Origin: Locusta migratoria
Lineage: Eukaryota; Arthropoda; Insecta; Orthoptera; Acrididae
Length of the DNA stretch: 64,000 nt
Assembly: GCA_026315105.1 (NCBI GenBank)
Contig: CM048750.1
Span: 401,856,502-401,920,501 of the forward strand
Direction of reading: 5' to 3'
This document shows, piece by piece, positions 54,860 through 64,000 of the stretch. The stretch's first letter is position 1; each line of letters starts with the position of its first letter. A program made the translations under genes and the position numbers. The notes beneath the pieces are model-generated. The model had not been told where the DNA came from and ran no database searches. It saw only the letters and a list, made by a program, of their open reading frames with translations.

Positions 54860-55255
54860 TATTCTCCGGAAAAGGGATTGACTGAGAGGATACCTCCACT
54901 TGGGGACATGACGTTTTAGAGAAGTATATAATTGGAAATGTCAGAAAATCTTTTTGTCAGATGACATATGGGTAAATGCTGCTTATTCCACAATAACTGC
55001 CTGGATTGATGGCACTGCATGAGAAACAATGAAAGCCTCAGTTGAAAAAGGCAGCCACATCATTGTTTTACATACTGGAATAACTGCTGGGTTTTTTGCC
55101 AATTCATTCCTGTGTGTATGTCAAAGACAATGATTCCAAGAGGAAATGATGATGACAAAGAAATTTTAAGAGTGGTTTTTATACTGTTTGCTTCCAAATA
55201 CAGGAAGACGTCCAGTCCAATCTAGTATTTCATAACGCACCACATCACTTCAATG
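54860..55255 (+). pseudogene. DDE transposase catalytic-domain remnant
   Basis: On the plus strand: DDIWVNAAYSTITAWIDG (54,960 on), KGSHIIVLHTGITAGFF (55,048 on), then NAPHHFN (55,233). The pattern DE.WVN..H....W, KG.R.IV.HAG...GFI and DNAPYH is that of an IS630-like DDE transposase found in many arthropods. The first catalytic residue position reads D-D, and the DNA PYH block has lost its aspartate in decay. Stops occur at several points. It differs from the element just upstream. Confidence 0.65.
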
Positions 55256-55374
55256 GAAAATCTAGGTTGGAATTCAACAACATAAGATGACAGTTAGCAA
55301 CTCAACGCATAGTTTTAAGCTGAGCTATCAAAGGCACATAGAAAAGACTTTTTCCCACCCCCCTCCCCCCTCCA

Positions 55375-55378
<4 letters not shown>

Positions 55379-55440
<62 letters not shown>

Positions 55441-55451
55441 TCTCTGTCACA

Positions 55452-55501
<50 letters not shown>
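55379..55501 (+). repeat. Compound (CT)n(AC)n microsatellite
   Basis: About 21 CT units, 10 AC units, a TCTCTGTC interruption, and about 25 AC units. Not near a recognisable pLTR. Confidence 0.95.
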
Positions 55502-55502
<1 letters not shown>

Positions 55503-55961
55503 AACTTTGGTTTCAGACATTATCCTTTGTCAAAAAATACACATGTTTGAACTGTGTAGGTCCTTACCCCCATTAAGTTTCCCACCATAGCGGTTATCTT
55601 TGCTGCTGCACATTATTTACCCTCCTTTTCTGACAAGAGAGAACTTTGGTGGTTCTGGTATCACTACTTTGCCTGCCGTGAAGTAAGTGCACCTTTGGTG
55701 AGTCTAGGAGGATTGCCAACAGCAACAGGTGTGGAGAGGGCTGAGCGTAAGGATGTTTTCATGTGGAACAACTCCTAGTGGATTAGAAGGCTTTCGCTAA
55801 GAATTGTATAACTTGGAACCAGAGGCTATTCGTCTTTGCAGTTGGTTATTTTAAATTGGTAAGAAATGTTGTCGTTATTGTAGTTATCTTGAATTTCAGG
55901 CATCCACAGTAAAATGTTTTCATTTCTGAGACCAAATCCACTGCAATTAACTTTATTTAAA

Positions 55962-56006
55962 AAGCACTACCAGTTTCGCATCCTATAGATGCATCATCAG
56001 GTGCTT
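55962..56006 (-). ncRNA. Hammerhead ribozyme candidate
   Basis: Minus strand, in order: AAGCAC (helix I, 56,006-56,001); CTGATGA (core, 56,000-55,994); one T (55,993); helix II GCATC, loop TATAG, GATGC (55,992-55,978); GAAAC; loop TG; GTA (helix III AC/GT and cleavage triplet, to 55,968); GTGCTT (helix I, 55,967-55,962), which pairs fully with AAGCAC. All invariant hammerhead bases are present, and the 2-bp helix III resembles the minimal hammerheads described in Penelope-like elements. The one departure is the unpaired T between the core and helix II. AATAAA follows within 15 bases. Confidence 0.55.
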
Positions 56007-56519
56007 AAAATTCCTTAGAAAAACATGTCTGCCATTAGCCTTCCCCAGTGTTCACGTAAAATTTAAATACATTGAAAGCTTTCTAACTTTACGTCCTCGT
56101 TAAAATATATAAAACTTGAATGCTGTTCCATTAGTCAAAGTTTTAAAAATACATTGGGGGTTGAGGGCAAGTGAAACCATGCCATGTGAAAGCGGTGTTG
56201 GCACGGCATGGGCCAAGGCAGTATTATAGTTATTTCAAAACATATGTGCTGTGGCCTTTTCTTGTGGAAAATGCCATTGTGCAACACAGTAATGAGATTA
56301 TATGAACTGTGTTAATTGAATAATCTGTAATATCGCCCACTGATTGTGTAGCTTCTATTATATGTATTTATATGTGAGAAAGACTAACCGGTGTTACACT
56401 TTATTTATGTTGTTCAATAGTACACTTAATGTTAAATTCTAATATTATAACTCTCAGCAGAATGGCCTAAATATTTATTTAATATATGTGCTTTACTCAG
56501 TTGTAACCTTTATATTATG

Positions 56520-56712
56520 TTATTTCTGGTATGGCCACAGTGGCTGGAGACAGTGGTCGTGTCTTAGAGAGTGTGTGTGTATATGTTTGTGTCTCTAAAT
56601 GAGGAAGGCCTAAGTGACCAAAAGCTAAAATGTTGTTGTCTGTTATTTGTGACTTTTTGCAGCTCATCAGACGTCTCTGTAGTGAGTAAGCAACCAATCC
56701 TTCTTAAAAATG
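56520..56712 (+). mobile_element. Solo PLE terminal repeat
   Basis: TGGCCACAGTGGCTGGAGAC, a TG-rich patch, a decayed hairpin motif (AATGAGGA, A, GGCC/GACC stem, AAAAGCTAAAA), TTTTGCAGCTCATCAGACGT and the end GAGTAAGCAACCAATCCTTC. The same block order is found at 38,850-39,000 and 37,331-37,530 (reversed). No PLE body is attached. Confidence 0.75.
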
Positions 56713-56719
56713 AAGTACG

Positions 56720-57505
56720 GCAGGTATTTCTATGTTTCACAAGTAACGTTAGGAAAGTTTTTCCCTCATTAGTTTCTGTATAATTACCATTAATTATGAA
56801 AAGATTATTGATCAACCTATTTTGGTAAATACATAAATTAAATACTATTAATTGAACTCAGATTTGTATATTAGTTAAATCAGTATTGTTTATGCTATCT
56901 TTTATTATAGCCCGTTGCATGTCATTGTTTACTTTTCCATTATAATTAAATTAATGTACATAATTAACAATACAAAATTTTCTGTAACATTGTTTGAAAT
57001 ATATAAATAGGATGTGTTCGCGGCATATAATTGAGTATTGTTTTGGCCGCGATCTGAGGCACGATCCACGTTAGTTTGAACTTTAATTTTGAACAATTAT
57101 GTAAAAGTTTATCAGTGATTCTACCAGTATTATGAGTAGACCATTAATATTTGTGCCACCTTAAGATATGCACATCGAAATTTTTTATTCCACACATGAA
57201 CTGTCTAAATTTGTAGTATTGACATGTGGAATGTACTTTCCGGGTTTTGGAGACTGTAATTAATGAGAGTTCTACACTGGCTATAAATGGGGACAATTAG
57301 GCACTAAAAATAAATCGTTAAAGTGTCAAAGAACTGCAATTCTGTGTGTTGCCTACGTGGATTAGTTTTGCTCCATGAAATTTCAGCCAGCCGCTACCGA
57401 CGACCAACGAGAACATAAAAATGTATTGATTTAAAACCCGGTAAGGTACACAGGCTACTTAACTTTGCACATATCTGCCGTCAATTGTTTGGTCATGCGC
57501 CAATA
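56720..57505. other. Unrecognised AT-rich stretch
   Basis: No gene or repeat supported. A G+C-richer patch with GTTCGCGGCATA and GGCCGCGATCTGAGGC lies at about 57,015-57,065. Confidence 0.35.
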
Positions 57506-57608
57506 CTACATAATTGTTGTGGTCTTCAGTCCACAGACTGATTTGATGTAGGTCTCCACGATACATAGTCCTGTGCAAGCCTCTTCATCTGAAAATACGT
57601 ATGGCAAC

Positions 57609-59340
57609 CTACATCCTTTGGAATCTACTTACTGTATTTGTCCCTCTATGATTTTTATCCCACACACTTCCTTCTAATTCTAAGTTGAGAATTCCTTGAT
57701 GTCTCAGAATGTGTCCCACCAACATATCCCTTCTCTTAGTCAGGATATGCCAAAAAAATTCCTTTCCCCCCAATTCTGTTGAGCACCTCCTCATTAGTTA
57801 CATGATCTACCCATCTAATCATCATCATTCATCCGTAGCACCACATTTCGAACGCTTCTATCATCTTTTGGTCTGAACTCCTTATTGTCCATGTTTCACT
57901 CCCATAAACTGCTACATTCCAGTCAAATGCTTTCAGAAACTTCTTCTTAACATTTAAACTAATATTGGACGTCAACAAATTTTGCTTCTTCAGGAACGCT
58001 TTTCTTCCCATAGTATTTCTGTATTTTATATCTTCTTTACTTCAGCCATCAGAAATTATCCTGCTACCAAAATAACAAAACTCATCTACTACTTTTATTG
58101 TCTCATTACCTTATCCAATTCCTTCAGCATTGCCTAATCTTCTGACACTACATTCCATTACCTTTGTTTTACTCTTCTTAATGTTCATCTTAGATCATCC
58201 TTTCAAGACACTGTCCATTCCATTTAATTGCTCTTCCAGGTCTTTTGCTGACTCTGACAGAATTACTTTGTTGTCAGCAAACTGCAATGTTTTTATTCCC
58301 TTTCCCTCTCCAATTTTATCCTTGAATTCCTTCACAGCTTGCTCAATGTATAAATAGAAAAACATTGGGGAAAGGCTACAACCTGTCTTACTACCTTTCC
58401 AACTACTGCAACCCTTTCATGACCTTCAACTCTCATAATTGCTGTCTGGTTTTTGTACAAGTTGAATATAACTCTTCGCTTTCTATATTTTACTCCTGCT
58501 ACCTTCAGAATCTGAAAAAGTGTATTCCAGTCAACATTGTCAAAAGCTTTCTCCAGATCCACAAAAGCAAAAAATGTAGGTTTCTCTTTGCTTAATCCAT
58601 CTTCTAAGATAAGTCATAATGTGAGTATTGCCTTTTGTGTTCCTACTTTTCTTCTAAAACCAAATTGATCTTCCCCAAGGTCACATTCCACCAGTTTTTC
58701 CAATTGTCTGTAAATAATTTGTGTTAGTATTTTGCAATCGTGACTTAATAAACTGATAGTTCTGTAATTTTCACATTTGTCTACACTTGCTCTCTTAAGA
58801 ATTGGAATCACTATATTCTTCTTGAAGTGCGAGCGTATTTCCCCTGCCTCATACATCTTGCATACCAGGTGGAACAATTTGTTCATGACTGGCTATCCTA
58901 ATAACAGCAGTTCAGATGGAACGTCATCTACTCTAGGGGCCTTGTTTCTACTCAGATCTTTTAGTGCTCTGTCAAATTTTTCTTGCAGTATAGTATCTCC
59001 AATCTCATCTTCTTCTACTCCATCTTCCACTTCTAGAATACTGCCTTCAAGTTTATTATTTTTGTCAGGCCTTTTATATATTGCTTTCCTCTTTCAGCTT
59101 TTCTTTCTTGGCTTAGCAATGGTTTACCATCCAAGTCCTTTATATTCAGACCACCGCTTTTCTCAACTCCAATGTCTCTCTTATTTTCCTGTAGGCAGTG
59201 TCTATGTTTCCCCTAGTTATACATTCTTCTACTGTTTTACATTTCTCCTCAAGCCACTCCTGCTGAACATGTCTGTACTTCCTGTTAACCTCATATTTCA
59301 CTTGATGCATTTTTATATTTTCTTCTTTCATCTATTAATT
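57609..59340 (-). pseudogene. RTE-like LINE reverse transcriptase domain
   Basis: In order: the spacer YRHVQQEWLEEKCKTVEE (59,146-59,331); MNKLFHLVCKMYEAGEI, VIPILKRASVDKCENYRTIS, and GEDQFGFRRKVGTQKAIL (58,614-58,886); motif A region MDLEKAFDNVDWNTLFQIL and NLYKNQTAIMRVEG, then a decayed motif B (58,332-58,562); and the C-terminal block WNVAVYGSETWTIRSSDQKM, EAFEMWCYG (57,829-58,011) and LVGHILRHQGILNLELEG (57,609-57,794). The catalytic YADD block is lost between frames near 58,300-58,260. Inactive. Confidence 0.82.
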
Positions 59341-59599
59341 TCAGTATCTCCTGTGTTATCCAAGGATTTCTGTTGGGCCTTGTCTTTTTGCAGATATGAT
59401 CCTCTGCAGCCCTCACTAATCTATCTCTCAGAGCTACCCATTCTTTTTCTACTATATTACTTTCCCCGTTTCAGACAATCCTTGCCTAATGCTCCCTCTA
59501 AAACTCCCAAACACCTCTGGTTCCTTCAATTTGTCCAGATTCCATCTCCTTGATTTTCTGCCTTTTTGCAGTCTCTTAAGTTTTATTCTACAGTTCATA

Positions 59600-60409
59600 A
59601 ACACTATGTTATGGTCAGAGTCTATATCTGCCCTGGATATGGCTTATAGTTAAAAACTTGGTTTCTAAACCTTCGCCTTACCGTTATAGAATCAATCTGG
59701 TACCTCCCAGTGTCTTCTGGTCTCTTCCACATACATAAATTCTCTCACGATGATTAAACCAAGTGTTTGTAATTATTAAATTGTGCTCCGCACAAAATTC
59801 TACCAGGCAAACTCCTTTTCCTGAGTCCATATTCACCTACCACATTTCTTTCTCTTCCCTTTCCTACTACTGAGTTCCAGCCCCCCATCACAATTAAGTT
59901 TTCTTCTCCTTTAATGGTCTAAATAATTTCTTTTATCTTCTCATACATTTCTTCGAACTACTCCTGATCGACAGTTGGCATATAGATTTGTACTACTGTG
60001 GTCGGTGTTGGCTTTGTGTGTATCTTCGTTACAATAATGTGTTCACTATTCTGTTCATAGTAACTTACCTGCATTGCTATTTTCTTATTCATTATCAGAC
60101 CTACTCCTGTGTTACCACCAAATGATTATGTATTTAAGCCCTGTACTCACCTGACCTAAAATTCAGTTCATCCTGCCACCTAACTTCACTAATCCCCACC
60201 ATATCTAACTTTAACATATCCATTTCTCTTTCCAAATTTTCTAACTTACCTACTCGATTAAGGGTTAGAACATTCCACACTCCAATCTGTAGAATGTCTG
60301 TTTTGTTTTTCTTGATGATGACATCCTCCCGAGTAGTCCCCACCTGGATATCCGAATGGAGGATTATTTTACCTCTGGAATATTTTACACGAGAGAATGC
60401 CATCATCAT
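59600..60409 (-). pseudogene. RTE-like LINE endonuclease domain
   Basis: The first frame (60,409-60,134) reads DILQIGVWNVLTLNRVGKLE, LEREMDMLKLDMVGISEVRW, then QDELNFRSGEYRA. This is the start of an exonuclease-endonuclease-phosphatase fold with the W N V . T L and E V R W active-site blocks. Later pieces in other frames (59,985-59,800 and 59,700-59,600) correspond to VVQIYMPTVDQE, the GDWN-like block and DSDHNI, the catalytic histidine region. It would nick target DNA to prime reverse transcription. Several frame breaks exist. Confidence 0.75.
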
Positions 60410-60640
60410 CTGTTCATACAGTAGAGCTGCATGCCCTCAGGAAAATTAACAACTGTAGTTTCCCCTCGCTTTCAGCCATTTGCAGTAACTGCATGGCAAA
60501 GCCATGTTAGCTGATGTTACAGGGCCGGCTCAGTCAATCACCCAGACTGTTGCACCTACAGTATGCCAATCTGTACCATTGAGATACACAAGCCACCCCA
60601 TTTTGGCAAATGTCTGTGGTTCATGAGGGTGGACTGCATA

Positions 60641-61490
60641 ATTGCATGCATTAAATTAATCTTTATTGAAATTCTCCCCTCCCCCTTTTACTGTTTCGGA
60701 AGGCTTGATGTCTTGGCAATATTTTACTAGTTGAACTCTGTAACATCTTTTTGTGACATCAAGTTGTCATTGCTCTAAATAGTTTATTCATATTGTTAGT
60801 TATATTTTGTATTTATTCAGATTATCCACACCTGTACTTCCGATTTCCTATGTGTGGGACACGTTTGGATTGGTTACCTGTAGAGCCGGCTTGTTGGTCC
60901 CGCTGGCACGTTATACTGCCGCTCCATGTTTGTTACCAAAGGTTTACCTAAGATGTCTTACATATATTGTTGTCAATTATTGCTGGTAGCAATGGTGAAG
61001 TGTTATTTATTATGTGGTAAACTGTCGGTGTTTGATTTGCCAAGCATCTCCAAATGCAGTTACGGGTTTTCATAATTGGTTGATTAACGTTTTCTCCAAA
61101 ATTGCAGTTTTAAGTGAATGTAAATGTATTACCAAAGTACTTTATTTGCTAGTTTCATGTAAGATAGATGTGGATCCATATATTAGTTTCAGCCTGTTTG
61201 TGTTACTAGGGAGAGTTGAAGTTTGAACTTGTTTCCATGAGAGCTATTTCTTTCTAGTGAATTCATGAAAGGCCATGTTGAAAGATGGTTTCATTTTAAA
61301 TCAAAGAAAAACATTACTTAACTGACTGCAATTACATGTCTATTCAGATTCTGTCCTACCACCTACTAGGCCCGAGGGCCACTACTGATATACATATATA
61401 TCTTTCTATGCTCGTGGGTCTGAAGTACCGTGACTAGGCCATGTGATTTTTCTTAGTATTTTCTACAGTTATTTCATTGACAAACAAGTC
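60641..61490. other. Unrecognised stretch
   Basis: No gene or repeat supported. Short ORFs at 60,807-60,989 and 61,014-61,226 match nothing I know. Confidence 0.4.
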
Positions 61491-61499
61491 ATCAGTTCC

Positions 61500-62885
61500 A
61501 CATGGGGTCCAACTGGGTTTTACAAGCAGTACTTTGTGGCACTGGACCCTTCCTTAGCTTGCCTTTATCGAGAAGCTTTGATCTAGTGCAAGGTTCCATG
61601 TGACTGGAAAAAGGCGCATGTGACTCCTGTGTATAAGGCAAAAGAATAAACCCACATAATTACAGACCAATATCATTAACATCAGTTTGCTCTAGAATTT
61701 TTGAAAATATTCTCAATTCCAATATAATGAATTTCCTTGACACGGTCAAGCTTCTGTCCACGCATCAGTTGTGCAAAACTCAGCCTGCCCTATTCTCTTA
61801 TGGCATCTCATGAGTTAGGGTGAAGGGCAACAGGCAGAGTGCATATTTATCAATTTTTGAAAGGCATTCGACACGCTGCTGCACTACAGACTGCTAACAA
61901 AGGTATCAGCATATGGAATAGGCAGCCAAATACACAAGTGACTCAAATACTAATGAAGTAATTGAGCTCAGAATGTTGTTCTCGATGGCGAGTGTTCATG
62001 AGAGACTAGTGTATTGTCAGGAGTGCCCCAGGGAAGTGTGACAGGACCATTATTATTTTCTATCAATACAAATGATCTAACAGACAGAGTGGGTTGCAAT
62101 CTGTGGCTATTTGCTGATGATGCTGTGATGTACAGAAAGGTGTCATTGAATGACTATAGTAGGATGCAGGATCACTTGGACCAAATTTCTAGATGGTGAG
62201 AGGAATGGCTGCTAGTTCTTAAAAAAAAGTAAAGTGATGCAGATGGGTAGGAGAAACAATCCTATAATGTCTGAATACAGCATTAGTAGTGTACTGTTTG
62301 ACAGAGTTGCTTCAATAAAAATATCCAGGCACATTGCTACACAACAATAGGAAATGGAATGAGCATACAAGGACAGTCATGAGGAAGGTGGATGGTTGAT
62401 TTCAGTTTATTGGAAGAAGTGATTCATCTGTAAATGAGACCACATATAGGACGCTTGTGCAGGCCCATCTTCAGTATTGCTCATATTTGGGATCCCCACC
62501 ACGTCAGTTTAAAGGAAGACATAGAAGCAATTCAGAGGCAGGTGGATAGGTTTGTTATTGGTATGTGTGATCAATGTGCGAATGTTACGAAATGATTTGG
62601 GAACTCAAATGGGAGTTCCTGGAGAAAGGGCGACATTCTTTTCGAGAAATAGTTGAAGAAATTTAAAGGACCAGAATTTGAAGCAGACTGCAGAAGAATT
62701 CTCCTGCTGCCAACTTACATATTGTGTAAAGACCACAAAGATAAGAGAGATTAGGGCTTATACCAGCATCAATTTTTCCCTCTTTCTATATGGAAGTGAA
62801 ACAGGAAAGCAAGTAACTAGTACTGGTACTAGGTACTCTCCGCCACACACCTTTGGGTGGATTGTGGAGTATGTATTTATTTAGA
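61500..62885 (+). pseudogene. CR1-like LINE, 5'-truncated
   Basis: It begins within the RT: LACLYREAL and CDWKKAHVTPVYK (61,590), FLKGIRH from a decayed KAFD motif A, a 61-codon frame with SGVPQGSVTGPLLFSINTND (motif B) and WLFADDAVMYRK (motif C, both aspartates) at 62,014-62,199, a VMQMGRRN block, RTLVQAHLQYCS and IQRQVDRFVIG. The 3' end has ACTCTCCGCCACACACC and TGGAGTATGTATTTATTTAG, the tail signature of this family. Frame breaks lie between most blocks. Same family as the split LINE at 36.6-40.7 kb. Confidence 0.82.
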
Positions 62886-62904
62886 CATAAGCATGTTTCA
62901 AGGG

Positions 62905-62972
62905 ATGAGGCTTGCGTAGGGTAGTGTAGTTTGGAGAAGTCTTTGGACTGAAAATCACAACAACAAGAACTA
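62905..62972 (+). mobile_element. Short 3' tail of an RTE-like LINE
   Basis: GTTTGGAGAAGTCTTTGGAC followed by TGAAAATCACAACAACAAG equals the 3' end of the LINE at 57,512 in the opposite orientation. Only about 65 bases are present, a typical dead-on-arrival insertion after early stop of reverse transcription. It lies 20 bases beyond the CR1-like LINE tail. Confidence 0.7.
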
Positions 62973-62974
62973 TA

Positions 62975-64000
62975 CTACAGGTTGTTTGTACACATGGCAT
63001 TGAATATGTGTGATAGATCTGTTTGGAAACTTTCAGAGAATGTTACCATAAATGTATGTATACACGAAAAGCAGAGAAAATTAATATTGGGATTTTTTTA
63101 CCCATACTAAAAATAATTCCAGCCCAGTGACTATGATTTAAATTCTGACTGAGAATTGAAACCAGTGTGTTGTTATTTTATTCAGAGTTACTTAGTTGCA
63201 GCCTTGAATCTGTAGCTATCTTTGGTACTTCTGTGCTTACACTGTTTATTATTCTTTCACCACAGTTAATGTTTTTTTTTTCAGCTGGTTGTGATGCTTT
63301 TGTGACACAGGAACATTGCTACCTACCCTTCCATTATTGTTTACAATAAACAACTTTCACTGCTTCGCAACACATGACAATGATGCACCTCATTAGCTGC
63401 CAGCAAACTAAGACCACTGCTTGGTGATGGTTCCTGCCATAATATCCAAGATCTTTACTTCCCACCACCTGACAATTGTGGTGCAGCACTACACTCTAGT
63501 GGTGTTATGATGGCCATGTGACTTCTGTAATGATACAAGTCCTGCAGTTGTGTAACTAACAAACACCATAACATAGTCTAAATCTCATAAATTTGTGTTT
63601 ATTTAAGCATCAGTAATTAAAGTTCAGTGGAACAAATACAGTGCACATATGACTCGTATAACATCAAAATGTACACTTGTGCAAGCATGATATTCAGCAC
63701 TTAAATTATTTTTTAAATTACAAATTTCACTACTTTTCAGCCAGTTCTTCACATGATATGTTATTCAGCAGTTTTTGTTAAATTAATTTGTTGTCCCCAA
63801 TTTCCATCTCATTTGTGTTACAAGATGTTGTTAACTTTTGAACCCCTGTTAAATTACAATTTGATTGGCATTTTTATTGTTTGCTCAATTGCTTCTTAGA
63901 GTATTTTCATTTTCAACTTCAATATCCTTTTCTGTGTATCATGTAGCATTTATAGTGCTCATCTACTGTTAGCAAATATTTTGAATTAGTCTCTAATGAA
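62975..64000. other. Unrecognised AT-rich stretch to window end
   Basis: No supported gene or mobile element. A strong acceptor-like T-run and CAG at 63,275-63,286 is followed by a short frame with a stop and AATAAA, which I do not accept as an exon. Confidence 0.4.

Larger units (their letters stand above)
57512..60640 (-). mobile_element. Nearly full-length RTE-like LINE
   Basis: About 3.1 kb with recognisable 5' sequence (60,440-60,640), endonuclease, RT and 3' end. The 3' end on the minus strand is a GGACTGAAGACCACAACAA-like string, which reads in reverse at 57,512-57,535, as is usual for this insect LINE. I recognise the element as one of the most common LINEs of grasshoppers and other hemimetabolous insects (recollection). 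It is scattered with stops and indels. Confidence 0.85.

Noticed and set aside
58777..59553. 258-codon plus-strand ORF, the longest in the window
   Set aside because: It is antisense to the RTE-like LINE, whose minus-strand motifs are clear. It has no family features of its own.
63275..63350. Plus-strand terminal exon after a strong T-run acceptor
   Set aside because: The short frame has no recognisable content and the AATAAA overlaps its stop. There are no partner exons.
1..64000. Bacterial-style operons, virus genomes or LTR retrotransposons
   Set aside because: No operon structure, no capsid or envelope-like protein, no integrase/protease, and no true LTRs with tRNA primer sites were seen.

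Overview
The window looks like a stretch of a large, repeat-rich insect genome, most likely orthopteran (grasshopper/locust type). Most of it is AT-rich with no intact long open reading frame. There are no bacterial operons or ribosome-binding sites. Nearly all recognisable coding sequence is decayed transposon protein. The taxon call is inference: I recognise the mix of GIY-YIG Penelope-like elements (PLEs) with dinucleotide-rich terminal repeats, a CR1-like LINE, an RTE-like LINE and tRNA-derived SINEs as typical of such genomes. No database search was possible.

Layout. 1-3,000: fragments of two PLE families. 3,000-7,000: AT-rich, little repeat, with two weak candidate host exons on the minus strand (6,688-6,928 and 5,435-5,501), a 480-bp fold-back element and a SINE head. 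7,054-13,225: a dense nested cluster of PLE terminal repeats (pseudo-LTRs, 'pLTRs') in both orientations, one PLE body (9,885-11,241), and a hAT element with an 8-bp target duplication that itself carries a SINE. 14,130-20,710: fold-back pairs of pLTRs and a 3.4-kb inverted duplication holding two head-to-head PLEs. 22,100-26,240: a DDE transposon remnant and two tail-to-tail LINE fragments. 26,245-34,015: two long PLEs, separated by a mariner fragment and a fold-back element. 34,170-41,170: an inverted repeat enclosing mixed debris, then a CR1-like LINE split by a PLE, then an opposing LINE end. 41,470-42,460: a TA-flanked deleted transposon next to a P-element (THAP9-like) transposase fragment. 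42,500-52,400: mostly unrecognised AT-rich DNA with one good candidate host exon (47,501-47,561, minus). 52,434-56,712: a MITE, a fold-back, IS630-like remnants, a hammerhead-like ribozyme candidate and a solo pLTR. 57,512-62,972: a nearly full-length but dead RTE-like LINE, a second CR1-like LINE and a short LINE tail.

How the parts fit. In a PLE the reverse transcriptase (RT) and GIY-YIG endonuclease copy the element and prime it at a cut site. Here at least six PLE bodies are dead, while their pLTRs are scattered as solo, tandem and palindromic copies. Every pLTR type, and several unrelated-looking fold-back elements, carries the same compact motif: CTGANGA, one extra base, a stem that covaries between copies, GAAA, and a short palindrome. 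This matches the hammerhead ribozyme core except for the extra base. At 55,962-56,006 (minus) a 6-bp helix I and a GUA cleavage triplet are also present. It is the most interesting signal in the window.

Limits: repeat borders are read by eye and are usually good to about 10-30 bases. Family names rest on motifs only. Candidate host exons have no homology support.
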